Below, piece after piece: positions 31,301-36,056 of a DNA stretch of 36,056 nt. The DNA is from Candidatus Aenigmatarchaeota archaeon (GTDB lineage: Archaea; Aenigmatarchaeota; Aenigmatarchaeia; QMZP01; JAFGSV01): contig JAFGSV010000031.1 of NCBI GenBank assembly GCA_016934325.1, positions 1 to 36,056 of the forward strand, read 5' to 3'. Made by a program: the position numbers and the translations under genes. The notes below the pieces were generated by a model, which did not search any database, was not told where the DNA came from, and saw only the letters and a program-made list of their open reading frames with translations. Within the stretch, counting starts at the first letter, position 1. Each line of letters opens with the position of its first letter.

Positions 31301-34300
31301 TCGACGCGTTGAGCTCATGCAGGTCGATGGATCCCAACGTGACCGGGTCGCTCTCGGTGCCGTGCACGTCATAGTAGTAGTGGAGGGGCTCGCCGTTCAC
31401 CGTGTTCGACTGGTTTATGTGGTTGTATGTCGCAGCGTATGATTCGACGAAAAGGCCGTACCTCCCGAAGTGGTTCGTGACCTGGTTGCTGGAGAACTCG
31501 TTGTAGGAGCCGCCTACGTACAAGCCACCCTTGTTTCCATCGATGGTGTTTCCTTGCACTTCGTTGCCGTCCCCCTTGACGGAGATGCCGGTGCAGTTGT
31601 TGCCGGATACGTTGTTCCAGCGTATCGTCGATCCCGCGTCCCCGACCCCGATGCCGCCGAAGTCGAAGGAGAACGGGATTCCGAAGATGATGAAATCGAA
31701 CAGGCAACTGGAGGTACCGGTGACGTTGTTCCCCTCGATCGAATTGTTTTCTGAATCGCTGGTGAATATCCCTACCAGCACGTTGTCATGGACCTCGTTA
31801 TCCGTGACCGAGCTGTCATCGGTCTCTATGAGCAATATCCCTCCCTCGTTTCCCTCTATCGTATTTGAAGCGATCGACAGGTTCGCCGATTGATAAGCAT
31901 AGATGCCGTAGAAGCTGCCGCTCAGATCGAAGCCGCTCAGGTTGACGAAGCTTGAGTTTACGGCCATTATCCTCCCGACGTTGGTCACGTTCGGGACGGT
32001 CAGCGCCAGCGGAGACGCGGTGATGGGGGAAACCTGCGTACCGTGGTCGTCATGGAAATGGAGCAGCGGCTCCGAGTTGACGGTGTTGCTCTCGTCGATG
32101 TCGTTGAACAGGGAATCGAAGTCCTCGAAATAGATACCTTGCTGGTAATCCTGGCTCTTCGATATCGAGTTGCCCGTGAAGTTGTTGCCGCTGGAGCCGC
32201 CGTCGATGAAAATGCCGGCCTTGGCGTCGCTCACTGTGTTGTCTTCGATCAGGGACCCCGTCACCCTGTCCAGCTTGATGCCGTCACCGAATACGCTGTT
32301 CCCGGTTATCGTCACGTTGTCGGAATAGGCGGCCTCGAGGTGGCCTGACTCTTTGCCCAGGCTGATGAACTGGTCGTCAGCATCATAATAATAATTAACC
32401 GGCCGGTTATCTACCTCGTTGCCTGCGTCGATGTCATGGTCGAAGTAGCCGCCGGCGCTCCCGCTGACCCATAGCCCGACTCCGTTGCCGTTCATGCTGT
32501 TGTTCTTCAGCGTCGACCCGCTGGCGAAATCGAGGAATATTCCGTACTGGAAGTTCTCGAGAACGCAGTTCCTGATGTCGACGTCATCGCTTTCAACAAG
32601 GATCCCCGACCCTTCGCCCTGGCCGGTGATGTTGCTGTAATCGCAGTTGAGGGTGACGTCGTCCCTGTAAATGCCGATGCAGTCCCCGTCGGTCGATGAT
32701 ATGTCGCCGTCCAGGAAGAAGAGGCTCGCGTTCTGGTAGTTGTTGATCTTGTATTCGCAGTCTTCGCAGCTCACGCATGTCGTGCCGTTGTTCAGGACCC
32801 TCACGACCACCCTGTCCTGCGACCAGCCGCCGGACGAATGGACATGCAGCAGGACGCTGTACAAGCCGTCAGGCTCGTTCGTCGTGTCCCAGCTCCCAAG
32901 CTTGCCGCCGTTCTCCTCGATCGTGCTGAAATTGATGGTGTTCCATGAAGGGGGATACGCCCCGGATCCGTATGACAGGGTATAGTTGATGAAGTTACCC
33001 CCTGAGGCCGTGCCGAGAATGTCGACGCTGCCCTCTACGACCTCCCCGAAGGACAGCGAGGATATGTCGGAAGCCGGAACCTCATCGATCTGCATGGCCA
33101 TCCTAAGGTTGATGCGGCCGAATCCCATGTACTCGTCATGGTCGACGGGGTCTGTCGAGCTCTTGATGATCTTCCTCACCTCCTGCTGGCTGAAGCTCGA
33201 ATTCCTTGAGAGTATGAGCCCCGCGAGCCCTGCGACATGAGGGCATGCCATAGAGGTTCCCATCCACGAAGCGTAGGTATCATCGACCATCGTGCTCAGT
33301 ATCGCTGTGGAGGGGGCGGAGGGGGAATCCCCGCCAGGCGCCGCGACGTCCACCCAGTAGCCGTAGTTGGAATAGGACGCCTTCTTGTCATCGTTCTTCG
33401 TCGCCGAGACGGCTATGACGTTTCCGTAAGCCGCCGGATAGCTGGAATCCATGGAGTCCGTGTCGTCGTTTCCTGCCGCCGCTATCAGGATGGCGCCGCT
33501 GGCATAGGCGTCGTCCATTGCCTCCTGCAGCATGCTCGAGTGCTCCCCGCCGAAGCTCATGCTTATTATGTCGGCGCTGTTCTTCACGGCGTACTCCAGA
33601 GCCTGCGCTATGTCGTCCTCCTTCAGGACCCCGCCAAGGGGGTGCTTGAAGCCAGCCCTTACTGCCATCACGGTGCAGTTCCTGCACACCCCCGCCACCC
33701 CGATCGAGTTGTCCGTGACCGCCGCCGCAATGCCGGAGCAATGAGTCCCGTGGCCGTGGCCGTCCATGGGGTCGTTGTCCTCGTCCTCGCAGTCGGCGTC
33801 GATGCATCCCGAAGCTGTCGCGCTGTCCACGAAGTCGTATCCCCTGCAGTCGCCGTATATGCCGTTGCCGTCAAGGTCCGTCGATTCGTTGCAGTCCTCG
33901 TCCGTGTTGTTCCAGATGTTCCCGGCCAAGTCGGGATGGTCCCAGTCGACGCCGGTGTCGATGATCGCGATGATTATGCCATGGTCTCCTTGCTCTATGT
34001 CCCAGGCATCCCCGCTCTCCATCAACGTGTGGGTCCACTGCTGGTAGAAGCTCGCATCGTTGGGGGCATCGAACGCCCTGTATATGTAGTTCGGCTCGGC
34101 GTACTCCACGAGCGGGTTCTCGCCGTACTCCATAACCGCGGACGCCACGTCCGCGTCATCTTCAAGCTCCAGCCTGTATATCCTCGACAGGCCATCGTGC
34201 CGCTCCTGCTCTCCAGAATCGGCTGCCTTGAGCTTCATCACTTTCTGGTTTTCCTGCCCTGCCTGCATGCCGAACACCCTTGTTATCCTCACCGCCCCGT

Positions 34301-34760
34301 ACCTGGCGTTCAGCTCGTCCAAGGACTGGGACGGACCCGCCTCGGCCACTCCGGCGATCAGGGCCCCTGCCATGCCGTCAGGGGGGGCAGGGCCGAAGGA
34401 CGCCCCCGGCCTGAGCTTGACTATCAGCTCCCCCGGCGCATGCGGTGGCAAGGCGTCGGCAGCTTCCTCATCTTCCAGGGGGACCCTGATTCCCAGGAAC
34501 CTGCGCCTCATGTCGCTGCCGTTGAAAAGATATTCGGCTTTCATCCTGTCGAGGAGGCTACCCATGATTTCCGGGCTGTCATGATTACTGCCGGGCCGCA
34601 TGAGAAGGGGATTCCCGTGGGGATTCGCATCCCCCGGCGCATTTTCGGTGCCAACCGGATCATGTCCCCCGGCCAGGAGACCGCCGGCAGCCGTCCCAAG
34701 AACGAAAGCTGATATGATTATGAGAAATGCTCCTGACACTAACAATAGCTCCGTCTTCAT
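28335..34760 (-). CDS. Giant membrane-anchored subtilase (S8) with beta-helix and Cys-rich stalk
   Basis: 2141 residues from ATG 34760. Signal peptide (ELLLVSGAFLIIISAFVLG); prodomain (about 105-230, ELIVKLRPGA to EPNYIYRA); S8 protease (about 240-550) with Asp268 (IIDTGVDW), His337 (GHGTHCSG), oxyanion Asn431 (AAAGND) and Ser503 (GTSMACPH); an Ig-like domain to about 660; a NosD-like parallel beta-helix (about 660-1265); more Ig-like domains; a CGNGVVDD-type Cys module (about 1672-1722); a CARDB-like domain; three or more Cys repeats (about 1842-1965); a membrane helix (LIALVVVAVIIIGGAGYFYY, about 1975); and a cytosolic OB-like tail. The frame runs upstream to 34991, but AATATTTATTC (minus strand, 34782-34792) centred 27 bp before 34760 and the signal peptide fix the start. 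First gene of the operon. Confidence 0.93.
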   Translation of the reverse strand: MKTELLLVSGAFLIIISAFVLGTAAGGLLAGGHDPVGTENAPGDANPHGNPLLMRPGSNHDSPEIMGSLLDRMKAEYLFNGSDMRRRFLGIRVPLEDEEAADALPPHAPGELIVKLRPGASFGPAPPDGMAGALIAGVAEAGPSQSLDELNARYGAVRITRVFGMQAGQENQKVMKLKAADSGEQERHDGLSRIYRLELEDDADVASAVMEYGENPLVEYAEPNYIYRAFDAPNDASFYQQWTHTLMESGDAWDIEQGDHGIIIAIIDTGVDWDHPDLAGNIWNNTDEDCNESTDLDGNGIYGDCRGYDFVDSATASGCIDADCEDEDNDPMDGHGHGTHCSGIAAAVTDNSIGVAGVCRNCTVMAVRAGFKHPLGGVLKEDDIAQALEYAVKNSADIISMSFGGEHSSMLQEAMDDAYASGAILIAAAGNDDTDSMDSSYPAAYGNVIAVSATKNDDKKASYSNYGYWVDVAAPGGDSPSAPSTAILSTMVDDTYASWMGTSMACPHVAGLAGLILSRNSSFSQQEVRKIIKSSTDPVDHDEYMGFGRINLRMAMQIDEVPASDISSLSFGEVVEGSVDILGTASGGNFINYTLSYGSGAYPPSWNTINFSTIEENGGKLGSWDTTNEPDGLYSVLLHVHSSGGWSQDRVVVRVLNNGTTCVSCEDCEYKINNYQNASLFFLDGDISSTDGDCIGIYRDDVTLNCDYSNITGQGEGSGILVESDDVDIRNCVLENFQYGIFLDFASGSTLKNNSMNGNGVGLWVSGSAGGYFDHDIDAGNEVDNRPVNYYYDADDQFISLGKESGHLEAAYSDNVTITGNSVFGDGIKLDRVTGSLIEDNTVSDAKAGIFIDGGSSGNNFTGNSISKSQDYQQGIYFEDFDSLFNDIDESNTVNSEPLLHFHDDHGTQVSPITASPLALTVPNVTNVGRIMAVNSSFVNLSGFDLSGSFYGIYAYQSANLSIASNTIEGNEGGILLIETDDSSVTDNEVHDNVLVGIFTSDSENNSIEGNNVTGTSSCLFDFIIFGIPFSFDFGGIGVGDAGSTIRWNNVSGNNCTGISVKGDGNEVQGNTIDGNKGGLYVGGSYNEFSSNQVTNHFGRYGLFVESYAATYNHINQSNTVNGEPLHYYYDVHGTESDPVTLGSIDLHELNASNIGKITIINSSHVNITNANLSLNGFGVYVLDSHHVGLQGSEISGVGYGYAIQNSDGSSVRGCNITGADFSGLYLQGAGDLVVTENNIMQTALQGEEPVHSDEAIELSYQGSGNFWGRTEPPYFIPGTDSNYGNVTDSNAYGTPSGWEDGDPPGLAFSYPTLPDGNYTNLDWLFINVSADENLTACLLEWEDSGSNVSMSMVKDGEDTYCYMNMTGLGGGWFYYTVYADDPSGNLNSTPRRSARVNSPPGISSASVMPHLLLSGETLSITADVTDTDGLSHVLYNMSGDSGSQSGQMQPLGGSAYGANASAALPDGYYDVGIFANDTLGAGNETVIDVMEIRPASQITLLFRDHLDAPMNMSLSVISPSDGHVRESAQTVTNHSFQVPQDNWDLNLSRGFWITLHYAFFIDDLTATFSIDDVPPQLVEPPADKQFRSVIAAETNLSFVNAHITVPYSGLITDESAIVAYKCGSWNMSQRHCAGGASGWGNKLDEGDDYSLDKARDMIILNATAFSAYAVGEEYCGNGVVDDQAEECDGGDMDGETCDSLGYDYGSLGCTGSCLFDTSDCHNSGGGNGYTTSSIQIADYPSSITIIQGGSKSVNVGVRNNGYSNLTGVSLSAATDCSECQFLVTPSSRSMGPGTSGNFSLSITVPYTQNLGAFGLDLSASSDQQASASVRTSLVVQESKILCTPGAVKCSLTGNLVQCNTAGDAWETSQVCPNGCEGGACSTLCTGGHLRCSGSMLQQCRSDGSQWEDKEKCQNGCDPATLTCKAALMTQPAIGERRCSGGTVQQYLEGGWMIVEECAIGCENSTCVAGGMQPIGFDFGLIALVVVAVIIIGGAGYFYYTRSMKELSWESLEHKWEIIETNSAELLSNAEHFLDKKVRLSGRISQTMQEQTGIMGSTLEDQTGQVLVFSNPPGPKGRVELTGFVGQNEFGEVFVQVESFKTDWLWFISMLQSLKMDVLLQHLQRLRAMIGEIFRKGVRKK

Positions 34761-34781
34761 GAAAGAGAATTGCCGATGCGG

Positions 34782-34792
34782 GAATAAATATT
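34782..34792 (-). promoter_or_regulatory. TATA box of the subtilase-rhomboid-pyrophosphatase operon
   Basis: AATATTTATTC on the minus strand, centred about 27 bp from ATG 34760. It lies inside the spurious upstream extension of the frame and so supports the shorter protein. Confidence 0.6.
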
Positions 34793-34822
34793 GTCCAGGA
34801 AAAACGGCTGGAGCTCGGAATC

Positions 34823-35284
34823 TCAGATCTCCGTTATGTCCTCGTCGTACCCTTCCCAGGAGTTCAGGAAGGAGTTCAGGTCCTCGAAGGGGACTATGGG
34901 CACACCGTCGTGGATGACCATCCCCTCGGGAAGCAGCGTGACTATGAGCGGAATAATGCCCTTGTCTGTCTCGGACTTCAGCAGCATGCACCTCTCAGCC
35001 TGCTTGGCTGCCGCCGACCTGAGCTGCGATTCCCTGTATCTCCTCCCCGTCCACCTTTTGCAGTCCGCGGCGAAGAGGTGCCTCTGGCTCTCGGCCAGGA
35101 CATCGTACTGCCTCCTGCCCCAGCTGCCCTTCCTGACCGCGCCCACCGTGACATCGTAGCCGTTCTGCTCGAACACGAAGCCTACCAGCATCTCGAAGTA
35201 CTGCCACTTCATCCTGGGGCCTATGGATTCCAGGTCCCGCATGGTCCGGACAGGCAATTCCGGGTTTCTCATGAGCTCCACCAT
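34823..35284 (-). CDS. PD-(D/E)XK nuclease-like protein (restriction-endonuclease fold)
   Basis: 153 residues. The fold pattern is visible: Glu31 in a helix (QYFEMLVGFVFEQNGY), Asp61 (QYDVLAES), and Asp74-x-Lys76 (FAADCKRW), followed by the helix ESQLRSAAAK and a final VPIVPFEDLNSFL that is common in archaeal Mrr/RecB-like small nucleases. It probably cuts or binds DNA; the substrate is unknown. The start is ATG 35284, or ATG 35272. It stands alone upstream of the giant protease, which has its own promoter. Confidence 0.82.
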   Translation of the reverse strand: MVELMRNPELPVRTMRDLESIGPRMKWQYFEMLVGFVFEQNGYDVTVGAVRKGSWGRRQYDVLAESQRHLFAADCKRWTGRRYRESQLRSAAAKQAERCMLLKSETDKGIIPLIVTLLPEGMVIHDGVPIVPFEDLNSFLNSWEGYDEDITEI

Positions 35285-35383
35285 GGCGCAAGGTTTCTTA
35301 TCCCTTCACCCACCAACAACCATGTCTTCATATATATATCCGGGTATCAAAATATTATTAAATTCAAATATGGAGGTGTGATT

Positions 35384-35821
35384 GTGGCTGATAACGCAAG
35401 TGTCGGAAGCAGGATCGTCGCGGTGATAATTGACACGATTGTTCTCTGGGTAATCATTGCTATCCTTGCGATTCCGCTTGGCCTTGGGGCAGTTATGTAC
35501 TCGGGCATGGCAGGAGCCATGGACATGGCGGCAATGATGGGGGCATGGGCATCGTTCATGTTCCTTGCGGCGGTGATAAGCATTGCATACTTCACCTATC
35601 TGGAGGGCAGCTCGGGACAGACGCTCGGCAAGAAGCTCGTGAACATAAAGGTCGTCAAGGAGAAGGGCAAGATGACATATGTCGACGCGTTCGTCAGGAC
35701 CCTGCTCAGGATCATCGATGGCATCGCCTTCTACCTGATTGGCTTCATAGTGATCATAGCGAGCGAGAAGAAGCAGAGGATCGGCGACATGGCAGCGGGA
35801 ACGTTAGTGGTGAAGGCTTGA
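35384..35821 (+). CDS. RDD-family membrane protein
   Basis: 145 residues from GTG 35384, preceded by GGAGGTG (35372-35378) with 5-nt spacing, one of the few real ribosome sites in the host part. Three to four helices; the RDD signature residues are in SRIVAVIIDTIVLW and GQTLGKKLVNIKVV, and FVRTLLRIID. Function is unclear in general (some members are linked to ion or solute transport). The open frame extends far upstream, but that part is antisense to the nuclease gene. It converges with the endonuclease III gene. Confidence 0.88.
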   Translation: MADNASVGSRIVAVIIDTIVLWVIIAILAIPLGLGAVMYSGMAGAMDMAAMMGAWASFMFLAAVISIAYFTYLEGSSGQTLGKKLVNIKVVKEKGKMTYVDAFVRTLLRIIDGIAFYLIGFIVIIASEKKQRIGDMAAGTLVVKA

Positions 35822-35847
35822 TTATTCCCTTCACCATCATTTCTTTT

Positions 35848-36056
35848 TCATTTTCTCATTCGATCCTGTAAGTTTTCAGAAATCTCTTTCGGCCTGACGG
35901 CATTCCTGTAATAATCGCAGATGCCCCTCAGCCCGCACATCGTGCACCTCGGGTTCCTGGACGTGCAGATGCGCTGGCCGAACCTGACAAACAGCAGGTT
36001 CATCTCGCGCCAGTATCTTCTGGGGACTGTTTTCTTCAGAGCGGGCTCGGTCTCCT
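35848..36056 (-). CDS. Endonuclease III-like DNA glycosylase, C-terminal end (runs off the window)
   Basis: Reverse-strand reading gives about 69 codons ending at TGA 35848. The end carries the iron-sulphur loop of Nth/MutY-type HhH-GPD glycosylases: Cys-x6-Cys-x2-Cys-x5-Cys (ICTSRNPRC, TMC, GLRGIC), preceded by YWREMNLLFVRFGQR, the last helix of the family. It should remove oxidised pyrimidines. The catalytic Lys/Asp part is outside the window. This short end is read only at the window edge. Confidence 0.9.
   Translation of the reverse strand, partial: ETEPALKKTVPRRYWREMNLLFVRFGQRICTSRNPRCTMCGLRGICDYYRNAVRPKEISENLQDRMRK

Noticed and set aside
33237-34712. Long plus-strand open frame of 491 codons opposite the subtilase
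   Set aside because: It is a shadow of the G+C-rich subtilase gene: Arg, Val and His-rich, with no motif and no promoter. Similar shadows opposite the epimerase (15374-16360) and subtilase (29595-30893) were dropped for the same reason.
34761-34991. N-terminal extension of the subtilase frame
   Set aside because: It overlaps the nuclease gene in antisense-like composition and would bury the signal peptide; the TATA box at 34782-34792 favours 34760.

Overview
ORGANISM. The window looks like a chromosome segment of an archaeon, probably an uncultivated lineage close to DPANN groups; this placement is inference. Evidence: an Orc1/Cdc6-type initiator, an archaeal NAD kinase, two pilin-like proteins with class III signal peptides (QAAFEYM, QIAFEYM), and a TATA-like A/T box 24-29 bp upstream of the start codon of most host genes with no Shine-Dalgarno, i.e. 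leaderless transcription. Host genes are clearly G+C-rich. Two AT-rich blocks (about 1-1990 and 18840-25430) differ in base and codon use and carry mobile-DNA genes.

LAYOUT. (1) 1-1992, AT-rich: the start of a radical SAM gene, an integron attC-like folded element, a small serine hydrolase and a tyrosine recombinase beside an 11-bp-arm inverted repeat. (2) 2065-11590, host genes: two unknown proteins, a UPF0182 membrane protein, a CBS-domain protein, a PEBP-like lipoprotein, an SRAP-domain protein lacking its catalytic cysteine, a Cys-rich lipoprotein, Orc1/Cdc6, and a probable DNA-binding protein. (3) 11746-17921, a surface-glycan cluster: methyltransferase, GT4 glycosyltransferase, Wzx-like flippase, NDP-sugar epimerase with a zinc-ribbon insert, and a cobalamin-type radical SAM enzyme. 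(4) 18054-18822, two small membrane proteins. (5) 18838-25431, a cargo-bearing transposon (see below). (6) 25509-36056, host genes: two pilin-like proteins, NAD kinase, then a compact minus-strand operon of a 2141-residue membrane-anchored subtilase, a rhomboid protease and an XTP/dITP pyrophosphatase, followed by a PD-(D/E)XK nuclease, an RDD membrane protein and the C-terminal end of endonuclease III.

MAIN FINDING. The second AT-rich block can be delimited to the base as a transposon of about 6.6 kb. It has a perfect 9-bp direct repeat (AGTTAAACC, 18829-18837 and 25432-25440) lying exactly 5 bp outside inverted terminal repeats built on TGCACTTT. A DDE transposase, broken by a single-base frameshift, ends inside the right terminal repeat. 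The cargo is a Lys/Arg-rich protein plus PIN nuclease pair, an HNH protein with a second zinc ribbon, a membrane protein plus lipoprotein pair, a zinc-ribbon protein with an internal TIGDGLIFP repeat, winged-helix regulators, a membrane-anchored coiled-coil transglutaminase-like protein, and an AbrB-like regulator. Three copies of AACATACG lie in the AbrB/transposase intergenic region and suggest that the regulator controls transposition. The insertion separated a small host membrane gene from its TATA box, and the terminal repeat now supplies an A/T box at nearly the same distance. No tRNA, rRNA or CRISPR array was seen, and no gene-free stretch exceeds 300 bp.
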